DNA of 64,000 nucleotides from Rostratula benghalensis (GCA_013399305.1 VXAI01000180.1:926020-990019), one strand, 5' to 3'; numbered from the stretch's first letter, positions 49,050 to 63,111 are shown. Notes: generated by a model from the sequence alone, not told the origin. Translations and numbers: made by a program.

Positions 49050-49623
49050 TGCCAACCCCATCCTGGGCTGCATCAAAAGAAGGGTGGCCAGCAGGGCCAG
49101 GGAGGTGATTCTGCCCCTCTGCTCTGCTCTGGTGAGACCCCACCTGGAGTTACTGTGTCCAGCTCTGGAGTCCCCAACACAGGAAGGACAGGGACCTGTT
49201 GGAATGGGTCCAGGGGTGGCCATGAAGATGCTCAGAGGGCTGGAGCACCTCTGCTATGAAGACAGGCTGAGAGAGCTGGGGTTGTTCAGCCTGGAGAAGA
49301 GAAGGCTCCAGGGAGACCTTAGAGCAGCCTTCCAGTACCTGAAGGGAGCTACAGGAAGGCTGGGGAGGGACTCTTTGTCAGGGGGTGGAGTGACAGGACA
49401 AGAGGTAATGGTTTTAAACTGAAAGAGGGGAGATTTAAGTGAGATACTAAGAAGGAATCCTTTCCTGTGAGGGTGGTGAGACCCTGGAACAGGTTTCCCA
49501 GCAAAGCTGTGGCTGCCCCATCCCTGGAGGGGTTCAAGGCCAGGCTGGATAGGGCTTGGAGGGACCTGGTGTGGTGGGAGGTGTCCCTGCCCAGGGCAGG
49601 GGGGTTGGAACTGGATGATCTTT
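49050..49623 (+). mobile_element. CR1 LINE missing its 3' terminus
   Basis: It starts GCCAACCCCATCCTGGGCTG in the polymerase C-terminal region and parallels 27364-28151, with a 1-base change near 49150 that shifts the frame. It stops at GGAACTGGATGATC and lacks the last 50 bases or so that every other full-length 3' end here has. Confidence 0.9.
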
Positions 49624-49964
49624 GGTCTCCAAGCAGTCAAGCAAAGACCTGACAAGTAGACAGAGCAGCATCTAATGTAATGTTGTAGCCCCTGAGTCTC
49701 TCCACGGAAGAAGATTCAGCGCCTGCTTAGTGAAAACCCAAACACAGATGGAATAAGCGCCTTCCCCCACTGTCTCGGGAGCAAGAGAAGGAAGAGCTGT
49801 CAATGCTAATGAGCTACAGAGCAGGTGATGCAATTATCATCTGAGAGCCTGAGTAGGATGAGACAGATGTTGCTTTCCGCGTTCATTGCTTTATTAGTGA
49901 TGCCTGCTAACCAGCTGACATGGTACCTGTCCAGCCACACCAGATAAAATGAACTGCTTCAAGT

Positions 49965-50360
49965 AGAACCATAGAATTGTCTCAGTTGGAAGAGCCTTTC
50001 AGATCATCTCCTCCAACCATCAGCCCAACTCTGATCAAACCCATCCCTAACCCATGTCTCTCAGCACTCTGTCAACCCGGCTTTTCAATCCCTCCAGGGA
50101 TGGGGCCTCAAACCCTGCCCTGGGCAGCCCAGGCCAAGCCTTCACAACCCTTTCCCTCAAAACATTTCTCCTCATCTCCAACCTGAACCTCCCCTGGGGC
50201 AACTGGAGGCCATTTCCTCTTGTCCCATGGCCTGGGACTTGGGAGAAGAGACCAACCCCCGCTGTCTGCATCCTCCTTTCAGGGAGGTGTAGAAAGCCAG
50301 AAGGTCTCCCCTCAGCCTCCTCCAGGCTGACCACCCCCAGCTCCCTCAGTCTCTCCTCTA
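49965..50360 (-). mobile_element. CR1 LINE, 5'-truncated
   Basis: On the minus strand it has GGGATGGGTTTGATCAGAG and ends GACAATTCTATGGTTCT. It is the same subfamily as 12231-12646 and lies 341 bp downstream of a sense-strand CR1. Confidence 0.92.
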
Positions 50361-53300
50361 GACTCCTCAAGTAAAACCAAAACACTCTAGGTGATATCAA
50401 AGCTATACTCAAGGCTGCCCTTAAACAGTGGGAGTTCCAGCAGGAGTTAAATATGGAGCCATAACTTATTCCCAAATAAAATAAATATGCCATTGGTGTT
50501 TCATGCAAATCCATCTCCAAGTTTGTACATCACAAGTCCCTTCTTCCAAAAACAGTACCATCAGCTCTGCACAGAGCTGCTTAGGTGACTGCCTACTCCC
50601 CTGCAGGCTGAGAAACGAGCTGGTTAGCCATGGGTCTGAGGTTACTGGAAGAAGGGGGGCCCAGCCAACATTCACCTGATCTGATTCAAGCGGTGCTGAG
50701 GAACGGAGGCAGCGCCCACCACGGTGGGAATGGCCCAGGAAGACTAGAGTTGGGGTGTAAAAACCATGGCTGCCTGTCAAATCACAGTCAAGCACTTCCA
50801 ATAAGGCTCCACGTGACAGATAATTGGTCAAATAGGCAGGATGTGTTTGGGAACTTGGTTTTGCCCTAGGGAAGATGAAGGGAAGCAGGAAGATCTTGTG
50901 AATCAATTTAAAGCCCCGAGTGGCCTGAGTGCAGTGGTGTGGTAACAACTGCATGCCATGTGATGCTTGGATCCATGCTCATCCATGCTCCTGAGGGCTG
51001 AGAACAAATGGACAAGGGTGATAAAATCCATTAAACACAGGACAAGGTAAGTGAGTTAAGAGCGTAAAATGCTTTGAAAATCTTGTACCACTGGAGCTCA
51101 AAGTGTTACCACAACACAGGTGTCTGGCAGCAACTGGTGCTCTGTAAATCACTCTAGACTGAATTAAATTAACCCCAAGGTCACTCATGGATAGGTCTAA
51201 AATCACCCCCACAAAACGTGTTGCTCTTGCCCTTAGACCTGGCTGGGTTGTGATTGCAGGGAAGCAAGGTAAGCTCTTACTCAAAGGGACAGGGTGTTAA
51301 CTGTGTCAGCAGGCACAGAAGAAACCTACTTTTGCCAGCAGCCCAACCTGACAAGAGAAAAGGACTTTTTCTTTTCAAGTTGTCTTCACTCATTTAAATA
51401 TTTTTTCTCAGGTAATTAACACTGGGCACTAGTGAACTGAGGTTCCTTGAAGGAGAGTGAAACATTTATTACCCTTCTAGTCTCCCTTCCGGAAATGATT
51501 GAGGTGAAAGAAAGGTTAGAAAGAGAGTCTTTTCTGGGTTGTCTCATTTCTCTTTTGTCTGTCATACGGGTTCCAGGAATGGAAAGTCATTAATCACCTA
51601 TCAAGATGGCAGATAAGAGTTGCCTTGGGGTTAGAGAAGATGGGAAAAGTTCATTTAAGCACGGCAATTAATTGAAATGAGTAAGATGGGGACAGACTCT
51701 TCATTCAAAAGTAAGTAGCAGGTGATAGGCAACAGATTTGGACTGGTATTAAGGAAAATTGCACGAAGAACCTTAGTTGACAAAGATGAAAAGCAGAAAA
51801 TGAGTTCTAAGGTAAAAAGACAAAAAGGCCAAAAAAAGGAGAAAAAAGGTTTATAGTGATAAACCCAATTTATTTATTGTTTTAAATTATTCAGCTGGAA
51901 ACCTCTGACTCTGCCTTTTCTCCTAACTGTGTTAGCCATGTCAGTATTATAGAGACAAAGCAGCAGGAGCCAAACATCAGCCACTTTTGAGGCTCCAGAA
52001 GAAGAATGCTTCAGACAGTGATTGCATTATGCATCCCTGTGACGAAGGTTTCTCTCCCGGTCAGACTCCACAGACACACACAGATACAAAACACTGCAGC
52101 TGCTGAGATGCACAAGCTCTCGTTACACCTTTTTGCTGGTTTTAGGCATCTGGTGCTTTTGGCACAGCTGTCACTAATTCCACCATCCTCTTGTACATAA
52201 GCGTTCCTCTGTGTGAAAGACTCCCTGGGAAGCTCCTGCTGACCACTCTCCTCTCCCACATTTGCTGCTGACTTCTAGCATTTTTTGACAGGGACAGACA
52301 ATAACATCAAAAACCCCTCCTGCTTTTATCTCCCTTCTGAAGGAGGTGCCAAAAACCGATGAAATAACCTGTTTTGAAGAGCCAACACAAGGCAATAAAA
52401 CCTAAACACAAAGATACCTATAAGATTCACCAGGCCTTTCCTTAGGGTCAGGACAATTGGGGATGAAAAGCATTTTTCCCGTGTTTGGTGGTAAGAAGCC
52501 TGTGTTCACCGAAGTCTCAGAGATATGATTTGGCCAACACAGATCTTTCAATGACAATCAGTTTCCATGTGTGTTATTTCTACCTCTGTGATAAGCTCAA
52601 CGTGTTCTCTACTGAAGAAATTGATTGTCCCATACTCATTGGGAAAAAAACCAAAAATTCTGATGGCATATTCAGAGTGGGAATTTCATTGAGGTAAGTA
52701 AAATCTCAAAGCAAATGTTTTAGTTTCTACAAATTGCCATTTCTATACAACAACAACAAAAAAGCATTAGAGAAGATATTAATATGGCAATGGGTGCTGC
52801 TGCTTAGATACTTAGATGTTGTAAAGATGCAGCAGGGCTACAGGATGCTGTGATGTCTATTGGCAGGGTCTGCCATGCTTCCCTGTGGAGCCTATTTGGA
52901 TTTTCAGCTGAGGTCTGGTGTGACATGGTGAAAACACACCAGAGATTAGGCAAAATCCCAGTTTGCCATTGGAGCAGCTGTCAAAAAAAAATAATAAAAA
53001 AAAATCTTTGATCTCAGAGGAAACCTGAGGAAGGGAAAGGTCTCCAGGAGGAAAAATCAATTAAATTCACTGAACTTAGCTGGCTACAAACTGTTAGTCT
53101 TTAGAAAAAAAGGAGGAAAGAGTATTGAAATTGGATTTCAGAGACTGTCGTACGTTCAGAAGTCAAAATTTCTCTCCTAGCTCTTATTGAACAACTCATA
53201 GTCTGTAAATTGGGGCAGAGGCACCCAGGACTACATTTTCAGCTTCTCTGTGCCCACAGTGTCCATTTTCTAGTGAATCCCAGCATCCCCCTGTCATAGC

Positions 53301-56300
53301 TGAGGCCCTCTTGGAAGTGTTACCTTCATACAAAAAAAACCCCAAACCAAAACAAACCAACAAAGCCCCCCAACCAGCAAACTTTGAAAGGGAACCATTT
53401 GTGTTGTGATAGCTGGCAAAATAAAAAAGCAAAGCTGACAACTGATCCCTGTGCCACATGTGCGAAGCAGCCAGTTATGGCCTTTTTTGATTCCTGCTGA
53501 ATAAAGGGTCAATTTTAATAAATATTTGATGCCTTCTAATCACAGTTCAGTATTTGGTGCAGTCATTTGTTTTTTTGCATAAATATCCTGTTCAGCTGTT
53601 AGCTGGAGCACACAGAGCCAGGTTGATCTGAAGCATCAATCTTGAGGAAATTGGAGAAGTTCATAATAAGCTCTCAGTCGTATTTGCAATGCAAGATTAA
53701 CACCATTTCTGCATGGCTCGTCTCAGCCAAAGTCCTGAAAGACCAGTAACACCCAGAGCAGCTGTGATTAAAGTCCACACACCGGGCTGTCCTTTAGTGG
53801 ACATTATACCAATTACATTCCTGCTGGCTTCCAAGAATGGTTCTGCTGTCTTTTAAGATACCAAGGCAGCTGTAATCACATATATTCAAAATAAATCTCA
53901 AAGAAATAAAAACTCAGATAGCAACTTCATTAAGATTGGGAACTGGAAACCAGCTGTGCTGCAGCAGGGCAGATTCAACTTTCCAAAAGTGATGTTTTCT
54001 CCAGATATGCTGGCTGGTACAATTCCCTTTGCACGCACTATTACTGCTCAGTATATGGGGCATGACTCATGATACATCACAACACAGAGTGATAGCTAGA
54101 GAAAATTGAGCTTCTGAAAACTGAGATTAAAGGGGAAAAGCCACAGGAATAAATAATACAATAGACAGATAGGGCTGGAGCATACAAATGAGGTGTCTCA
54201 GAATAAGTTTTGGCCTGTCATCTAGCCCCCTGTGATGAGCTGTAGACATGCTTTATTTTCTTAGCATCCTAAGGGAAGTGTGAAATAAATAGAAAAGTGA
54301 AGCATGAGGCCTTCAGCTACCAAGGCCAACTATGCTGGTACTTGAGGGTCAGAGGCTTGTGTATTTTCCAGCACCCCCTTGTTTTCAGTCCTTTGGTAAA
54401 CAGCCCCAGGCCACCAGGCAGCTCTGCCCACCTGCAGCCTGTAAGGATGGACATTTACAGCAGCTCCCCTGCGATTCAGGTTTCGGCACAGAGACCCAGT
54501 CCCACCCAGCAAATCTCCTGCTTGCTTTCTGCAGCTCTGCTCTCGGTGTGGTGGGTCCAAGCACAGCCATGTACCCTCCTTGTGTGAGGAAAGAGGCAGT
54601 GTGGCTTTTCCCACTCAGTAGAGACACTGTGGTACAAGTGTAAGTATTGCAATTCTGCTGGTTTGTTTGTTTGTTTGTTTGGGGGGGTGGTGCTGTTGGG
54701 TTTGTTTTGTTGGTTTTGTTTGTTTTTTTTTACTTAGCAATCTGAATTTGAAAATTTGTCCTGTAGTCCTTCCTATGAATTTTGTCTTTGCCAGGTGGTG
54801 TCTTTTATGGTGCTAGATGATTTCAAGTGCTGCTTACAGTGTTGCAGTGTTGCTCCTTGCAAACTTTGCTTTAGTTTACGGGAAAGGCTATGGGTTGCTT
54901 TCAGTATTTCATACTCCTCCACATCCACCAATGCCCCTGCAGAACAGAGTGCACCAGCTGAGCAGAGCACGCTTTACACATCTCTGCTGCTTCCTTTTGG
55001 GAACAGAAGAGATGGTAGGTCTGACCACTGGAAGGAAAACAAAGAAGGGATGAGAAGGTATCAGAGTCTCTTGCTGCTGTTCTGACTCTGCAGATAAGCA
55101 CACATATATAATTTAATTACTGGGGCTTTTTTTTTTTTTTCCCCCAAAAAATTAATATCTCCCGGTAGTAAGATGCAGAGGCTGATGTTATAAAAGGGTG
55201 GATGATTTCAAATTAAATTAAGAGCAGACAATAACTTTGTAATGGCTTCTCCAGAACACAGAACACAGCCGTCCTTCCAGCAAAAAATAACCTGATGTTA
55301 TGGTAAGAGCCGTTCAGCTTTCCCTCTCAAATTGCCACAACACTGCAAACTAAATCCTGTATTGTTTGTTATTATTAGCCTTACCAGCCTTGCACAGGGC
55401 ATGCCACCTGCCCTTTTGTTCTGCCTTGCTTTTCATAGTCAGAGGCGAGCTGCTGAAATCATATCTCCCAGAAATGCTGGAATCTACATGCCCAGGAAAG
55501 CCTCCTTGTGCTGGCCCACCCACACACCCTCCCACTTGACAGACATCAATACCACAGAAAAGCTCTTTTTGTAAGTCCCTATAGTCCTTCAGTATTGATC
55601 ACCCTTGAAGCAGCTGGGAGCAAAGTAACATCTGCAACAGCATCTTGTTTACTTGAATAAAGCAGTGGAATCTCAGAGGAGTAAATGAAGTATCTATGCT
55701 GCATCCTTGGTTTGAAATAATGGCCTTTGTCCCCAGTGAGGGACTTTGTGTGGGCACAAAGGTTTAACCACCAAGAGCTGATGGCAGGATGGAGGTCAGA
55801 CTAAACAGGTCCTAAGCCCACTTCCACTGAAGTCAGCTGAAAGACTCCCGCAGAGAACATGATCCTACCTCTCACCCCCTCTGTTTTGAGTTGGAAAGAA
55901 TTAAGGATCAGGTTAAACAAGATGGATTAGTAACAATTTAAAAAAAAAAAAAACCATGATGGAGGAAGGAGACAGGGAAGGCACAGAGACTGATACATTT
56001 GGGAGAAAACTTAAAATTTAAAGACAATGAGAGAAACATGAATGAAACATAAACATTAATGATTTGAAGTTCTAAGCTGAATGCCTACATATACAGTCCT
56101 TTAAAGAAAAACATAATGGATCCAGTGACATGCATCTCTGCCCAGGACAAAGGCGACGCTGTACAGGCTATCAGTAAAGGAGAATGAGTTTCCAAGTCAC
56201 TTCTCTGTGAGGTGACATGTCCTCAGCATATGGATACGAGCCCAAAGACACCATCAAATCCCTGCCTCTGCCTCTGGAAGAACAAGGGCAAAGATGTGGA

Positions 56301-57870
56301 AACAGTCCTTTGTTAAATGCTCTTCCTGGTTCTCTGCTAACGGATATACTGGCTGATATTAAAATCAAGAAAGAAAACTAGAAGCCAATAGAAATTAATA
56401 TGAAAAAAGTTACCATGCATAAAAGTAGATTCTACATTTATCCCTAGTGTCTTCAATTTTTCTTTTTTATTTTCTGCACGTTAAAACTTGGAGTTTATGT
56501 TGAAGATACCAGGAAAAGATCTAGGGCTGTTGAGACCGGAGGAAAGGAGTTTTCAGGGTATGTTCAATACAACAGAAATTGTATTAAGAACTGCTGATAT
56601 TGATGCTGAAGTTCCAGTTCAGAGCTAGACAAATACAGCACCAATCCTTTTTTTGGAAAGTCATGGCAAAAGGTACCCACAAGGAGGTGATCTGTTCCTA
56701 AACCAGCCCATTCAAACACACTGTGCCCTGTCACACGCAGATGAAGGGAGACATTTTCTGCCCTGAGGCAGAGTTAACCACAGACCTCCAGATCAGGACA
56801 GTCACGTCCTGAAAAGCATGGAACCTGCTCAACTTTCCCAGCCCGCACTAAAGAAGCTTCAGCAGGATGCTGTAGGGATTTAAAGAAAACAAAGATCCTA
56901 GGATATGTTAAAAGAAATAAAAATGTGGCCTACTGTAAGGGAGATTGTGTTACCTGTGCAGGTGACACAGATAAGATGAACACCAGCTACAGAACGAGTT
57001 ACCCATTTAGGTGCTGAAAAACCTGATGCCAGAAAGGGCAATAAAAATTATGCCAGACACTTTAAAAATGAGTTTTAGTCAGGTCACTATTCAAAAACTC
57101 TTCATAAAAGTATGTTTTCTGAGTAATTTGTTTGCCTGGTGTTACTACCTTCAGAGAGCACGGCCAAGGCTGGTGACAAGTTCTTTAGTCCAAGAAAGAT
57201 AAAAAAGCACCAAGAATTCTAAGGTGAATGAGACAAATTCAGACCAGAAATAAAGCCCGTATTTTGAGGAGCAAGGGTAGCCGACCAGTGGGACAAGATA
57301 AGAGAAGAATGGCAGAGTTTCAGTCTGAGAAAGAGATGACTTGGAAAATAATCTTCACCCAGCACTGAAGCTAACTTCAAGGCAACTGTAACCATGCAAG
57401 AGTGGGAAGAGCTGGGAAACGTGGGAGATAGTGTAAGGGTCACATCTGAACTTAATCTCTCCAAACCATTGTTGAAAATCATTGTTGTTAACCTGAAATA
57501 TAAAATGGGAATGAATCACTGAAAGTCTTTGAGAGGCGTTTCAATACAAGTATCCTTGCACTAAGATACTGAGTGCACTTCAAAGAAACAAAAAGGAGCA
57601 GTTGTGCTACCTGGGAACAAGGAGTGGAAATTATTTTAAGCACTTAAAGATGGCACTTACTTTTTCAAGAACTGTTGCCCAAGTGTCTGCAGCACTAGTC
57701 AGAGATTTCAATTGTCTAATCATAGTTAATCTCAACCTCAAAACCGTTTATTAGTTAGACAGACAGTGGGAAGGGGAAGGGAGAGGAAGGGAGGAGAGGT
57801 TTGGTGTCATATGGGTGTCAATGCAAAGCAGCCCTAATGGAGCCAGAGGAATCCCAATAATCTAAAACAC
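50361..57870. other. intergenic, 7.5 kb without CR1
   Basis: The longest CR1-free stretch in the downstream half. It holds a GTTT repeat (54661-54680) and A/T runs. A unique stretch at about 53690-53900 looks like possible conserved non-coding DNA. No coding exon could be supported. Confidence 0.55.
54661..54680. repeat. (GTTT)5 tetranucleotide repeat followed by G7
   Basis: Five GTTT units, then seven G and a further GT-rich low-complexity stretch to about 54730. Confidence 0.9.
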
Positions 57871-58301
57871 ACATAGAATCATACAATTGTCTAGGGTGAA
57901 AGGGACCATTAACATCATCTCCTCCAACCACCAACCCAACTCTGATCAAACCCATCCCTAACCCATGTCTCTCAGCACTCTGTCAACCCGGCTTTTCAAT
58001 CCCTCCAGGGATGGGGCCTCAACCCCTGCCCTGGGCACCCCAGCCCAAGCCTTCACAGCCCTTTCCCTCAAAACATTTCTCCTCATCTCCAACCTGGACC
58101 TCCCCTGGGGCACCTGGAGGCCATTTCCTCTTGTCCCATGGCCTGGGACTTGGGAGAAGAGACCGACCCCCCCTGGCTACCCCCTCCTTTCAGGGAGTTG
58201 GAGAGAGCCAGAAGGTCTCCCCTCAGCCTCCTCCGGGCTGAACACCCCCAGCTCCCTCAGCCTCTCCTCACTCCCCACCAGCTTTGTTGCCCTTCTCTGC
58301 A
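57871..58301 (-). mobile_element. CR1 LINE, 5'-truncated
   Basis: On the minus strand it runs from GTGCAGAGAAGGGCAACAAA through GAGGAGAGGCTGAGGGAGCT and GGGATGGGTTTGATCAGAG to ATTGTATGATTCTATGT. It is the same subfamily as 12231-12646. Confidence 0.92.
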
Positions 58302-59843
58302 CATATATCTTCTCCATATATAGAGTAAAGCACCCATATTCTGACTCTGGGGATTTGACCCATGCTGATGTGACTGGTGCATGAGCAAACAGCACTGAGT
58401 AACAGCCTTGTGTGCAGAGTCCTGTCATATGCGAAGAGCTTCCCCAAAATCCCCTCTCCTAGATGGTGAGTGGCAGCGAGCACTTGCAAAAATAGAGTGG
58501 AAGTGAAGTACCAGAATGTAATCCAACAGACACTTGCCCTCCTCTGTACCCCGAGGCACTGCTTTTATGGAGGGAACAATGGTGGGTTTAGACAGGTTCC
58601 CTTGGTAATCTATGATAATGGAGCTGCCACTGACTTAATCTTTTATCTTAAGAAAACAGGCACAAAGAAGTGTGACTCTAATTCTTTGGGAGATAAATCT
58701 GCCATCTGGGGGAGGGGTTGGAAAAAATTAATTTTGGAGAACTACACCATGAAGTCCCATCCACTTCTTAAAGATGGACAGACATGGCATGTAGTCATCA
58801 GCCATACGAGCCCGTATGTTCCTGGTGTGAGCAGAAGACATGGTAGTGTGTCTCTGCTGGAAATGACACAGAACATTCCTGATAAGTACTTTGGAAGCAG
58901 CTTTTCCCCTCCTCTACAGAACTCTGTAATCTTTTAATATGAACCTGAGAATTATCCTTTTTCCAGTACCCCATTTGACTTTGTTGTTGATGTCATGGAA
59001 AAAAAAAAAGCAGTTGGTTGTTTACCAGAGCATTTGATTTTTTATCAGCAGATCTGGCTATGAATAATTATACCACATATTAATCCCATGGTAAGCCAGC
59101 TAATGGGCTACAGACGCCTAACAAATAACAGGATGAGAGAAAAAAGGGCAGATTGGCAGGAGGTTGTTTGCCTTTGTGAGGGTTGAATTATAGAACTGGC
59201 CAGGCTTCAAGACTATGAATCATTAAGAACATGCACACAGCAGTTTTACATCACTGAGCTCTATTGACTGTAGAGGAGCTAATATTGATCTGCTAAACAT
59301 ATGGGAGTGGGGAAGCAGGTCCCACATAGTTAAAAACGTGTTTGAATGTCTGTCCTTTGAATTGTGTTGGTTCCCTGAAACACCCCCACAACTTCTGACA
59401 TCATGACTAGACCTTTATCCAAAGCCTTTGAAATGGTAGATGGTCCCTTTCAGGTTCACAGCGACAGAAATCCTTGAAACATGACTGAAAAAAAGATGAC
59501 TGTGAGTTAACCATGCTTATCCTATCTTCTGCCTCCCTTATCACACTAACCCAGTACCTACGCTGAGGTCTATATTCACAGAGATGCTTCTGAATATCAA
59601 AAAAGAAGATACAGAATTAACTTGCCTTTCCTTCCTAATTGGGATTTATCTTCATTTGTGCAAATGGGGTGAAAAATATCGCCTCAGTGGTCTGCAGACA
59701 CAACTGCTGCAAACTATGACGTGAGCAGCAAGGAGCCACTGCACGGCACTTTGTCCTTCACTCCTGCAAGGAAGGAAGAATGAACATCACAGACCATGAA
59801 GCCATGCAGACCCCAGGGAAGTGATGTCAGAGTAGGACTGAGT
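58302..59843. other. intergenic, no feature seen
   Basis: Unique sequence. An open frame on the plus strand at 58470-58937 (155 codons) has no recognisable domain and no conserved-looking exon edges. Confidence 0.55.
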
Positions 59844-60231
59844 TAAGGCTGAGAGAGCTGGGACTCTTTAGCCTGGAGAAGGCTGAAGGGATAGCTTATT
59901 AATGCTTGTAATTATCTGAAGGGTGGGCTGAAGGAGGATGGAGCTGGACTCTTCTCAGTGGTTCCCAGTGACAGGATGAGGGGCAACGGGCACAAGCTGG
60001 AACACAGGAAGTTCCATTCAAATATGAGAAAAAATTTCTTTAGGGTGAGTGTTGGCCTGGCAGAGGCTGCCCAGGGAGGGTGTGGAGTCCCCTTCTCTGG
60101 AGACCTTCAAGCCCCACCTGGATGCAGCCCTGAGTGATGTGCTCTGGGCAACCCTGCTTGAGCAGGGGAGTTGGGCTGGATCAGCTCTAGAGATCCCTTA
60201 CAACTGACAATTCCCTGATTCCGTGATTCTA
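59844..60231 (+). mobile_element. CR1 LINE, 5'-truncated, diverged
   Basis: It begins AAGGCTGAGAGAGCTGGGAC, has GGCAGAGGCTGCCCAGGGAG and ends GATTCCGTGATTCT. It is more diverged from the consensus than most copies here, so probably older. Confidence 0.88.
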
Positions 60232-62600
60232 CCCAAAAATGCACTTCATTATCTCTTATAGGAGATAGCACAAATAAGCCCACTAATTATTAGAGGCTGT
60301 TTCACAGGGCACCATAAAAAAAACTTAAGCAGAAATTATTCATGTTATTATTCCTGTTTTATTCACAGGATTAAGAGACCCTGGACTACCATCAGTTGAA
60401 TGGTGACCTTATGAGCTTTTACCAGTGTGTTCTATCATGTATTTGCACACAAATGACAAAAAAAGATTTTGCATGCTGGCATGTGGTAGGTAAACACTGA
60501 ATTTAGGATCTGCAATATAACATATGATTTTTCTTTATGTGCTCAGTTAATGATGCCGGTCAGACATGGATTTTATTAAATATTTGCACCTCTCATCACC
60601 TCTTAAAATTTTCTTGAATTTGATCATAAAACCTCTCGGCAACGCAGCCTCCCATCCCTGGTGACCCATTGCTGACAAGCTCTGACTTTATTCTTCCAAA
60701 TATCGTAGTCACTTCCCTGTCACTGTGAGCCATAGCATGGGGCTGAAAAAAACCAAACAGGGAAGCTGAACACAGTCCCCTACTTTCATTCTGATAAGCA
60801 GGCACACATCCATGAACACTTAGCTGTCTTGGCAGCCTCCAGTAATAATAATCAGACCTGCAGCCTGTTGAAATAGAGAGAAGGATCTCTCTGCAGAGGG
60901 TAGGGTTACATGAAATACAAGACATTGTTAAATTCAGACGCTGATTTTCCGCCTCTCCCCCGAGCGGGTGTACGATATGCATCTGTTTCAAGGAAAACAT
61001 TTGCAACGTGACCTCCCCACACAGTGTCCTGTGCACCGGTAAACAAAGTGGGCCTGATGGAAATCTATCGTTTCAGGTTTGGCTGTTGAAAACCAAGAAT
61101 ATGTGTGATTTAATTTTCAGCTCTTTACGGAGAGGATGAACAAGGCACAGAGCTCCCGCAGTTCTCCTGTTAATCCAACCCGCCTCATGGAAAACCTGAG
61201 CTGTGGCCCTTTGTGACCCTCTTCTTTGACTTTTATGTCAAAGAAATGGAAGGAGACCAGAGGAGATTAAAAAAAAAAAAAAAAACAATGGCAATAAAGT
61301 GATGTCTCAAATGACCAAGATATTGACAAAAATGCAAAACCAGCTACTCACCTTGAGGTTTCCAAGTCTCCAGTTTCCCGGACCCTTCCAGGGAGCCAAA
61401 CCTCATAACCTTCTGTGGGGCACAACTTTATCGGCCTCTTCTCCTTCAAGAGAAAGCACATGTCATTTGAATTATGAGGGACAAATAAATATTTGCTCTA
61501 AGATTAATCTTGACAGGCAAGATCTCAGGAAAGGACCCATTATGGCCTCACTGGCTGCCTCCCTTGCATGAACATTTGGTAATTTAAAATTTGATTACTT
61601 TGCATCACTCAGCCACAATCAAACTGTAGTTTAACTTGTGTCCTTGTTCTCTTTAAGGCACTTTCGGGACCAAATGAGATCACTGAAGATATAAATTGGT
61701 GCAGGATATATTAGATATTTACAATCCACCTATGTGTGGTCAATAAATGATGTCACCATAGAGAGGAGAGTGCAAGCTAATGCAAAAAGGCTGGGCCTGA
61801 CAAAAGCTTTTAGTATCAAGTGCATTTAAGACAACTACTTTCCTGCATACTTCTGAATGAAGCACAGTCTTTCTGACTGCAGCTGACCTGTACCTGCACA
61901 AACGAGAAGAAAATCTGGCTTACAGAGCAAGGGATAAAAAAATAAATACAAACCCTTTATTTCTCTGAAATGTGCTGTGAATACTTTGAATATGAAGGAA
62001 ACTTGGCAGTTTCCAACAACTGAAATGTAATTATGGTACTTACACGATGATCAGATTCACATCTTGTGTTTTATTATACATTTTTGATCATTGTTACTCA
62101 AAACCAGTTTGGTTCACTTTGGTATAGTGTGAATTAATTTCTTTTGCATGGGGCTTCTAATAATTCTAATTTAGATTGTAATAATTCTAATACTTATTAA
62201 TACCTCCCTTTCAGTTTCACATTCTTCAGCTCAGACAAAATCCTGATAAAGCTGTCACATTGACCCTTCTCAAGCGTCCCAGCTGTTGGATTTAAACCAC
62301 TGCACTGTGTTGTATGTCTTCAGTTTAACAGGTTTTGCACCTGCTGGACCTCGAGCAAACTCTGTAGGGGAAGCCAAGCAAGTCCAATAGAAAAAGGAAA
62401 CTTGCTCTTCCTGGGGCTATGAGTTGTCACCTGCCACAGTGCAGTCACTTGGCTAACTGGAAGGGACGAAATGACCTCCAGGAATGGTGAGCAGAAATCA
62501 GAGGAGAGGAGAACTTTCCTGCTTATGCAGCACCAAGGCAATGCAGTCATTTAATAACCACAGGGCCAGAAAAGACTCACTTTAAAAGGGATAAGAGTTT
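60232..62600. other. intergenic, no feature seen
   Basis: Unique sequence with a 17-base A-run near 61269-61285. A minus-strand open frame of 146 codons at 60596-61036 is not recognisable as a protein. Confidence 0.55.
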
Positions 62601-63111
62601 CATAGAATCACAGAATCATTCAGGTTGGAAGAGACCCTGGGGATCATGGAGTCCAACCATCAGCCCCACTCTACAAAGGTCTCCCCTACACCACATCCCC
62701 CAACACCACATCTCAACCACTCTCAAACACACTCAGGAATGGGGACTCAACCCCCTCCCTGGGCAGCCTCTTCAAGCCTCTGACCACTCTTGCTGTCAAG
62801 AATTCTTTCCTCATCTCCAGCCTAAACCTACCCTGTTGAAGCTTGAAGCCATTCCCTCTCCTTCTATCATTAATTCCCTGTGAGAAGAGACCAGCACCAA
62901 CCTCTCTATAGTATCCTTTCAAGGAGTTGTAGAGAGGGATGAGGTCTCCCCTCAGCCTCCTCTTCCTCCAACTCAACAGATCCAGCTCCTTCCATCGCTC
63001 TTCAGGAGATTTATTTTCCAGGCCCTTCCCCAGCTCCGTTGCCCTCCTCTGCACTGGCTCCAGCCCCTTGAGATCTCTCTGGTGTTGAGGTGCCCAGAAC
63101 TGGACACAATC
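62601..63111 (-). mobile_element. CR1 LINE, 5'-truncated
   Basis: On the minus strand it starts in the polymerase C-terminal block (GTCCAGTTCTGGGCACCTCA) and ends CTGTGATTCTATG. It is the same subfamily as 7282-7850. The minus-strand open frame of about 137 codons across it is repeat-derived. Confidence 0.92.

Noticed and set aside
48483..49259. Several overlapping open frames of 100-184 codons in a GC-richer stretch
   Set aside because: The parts past 49050 are CR1. The remainder has no recognisable domain and competing frames on both strands.
52485..52697. Plus-strand open frame ending in a perfect GAG|GTAAGT donor-like site
   Set aside because: A single consensus donor per 64 kb is expected by chance. 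The peptide is not recognisable and the acceptor is weak.
58470..58937. Plus-strand open frame of 155 codons
   Set aside because: No domain and no conserved-looking start or end; downstream of a CR1. Probably chance.
60596..61036. Minus-strand open frame of 146 codons
   Set aside because: No family resemblance, no convincing exon edges, and chance frames of this length are expected in a 64-kb window.
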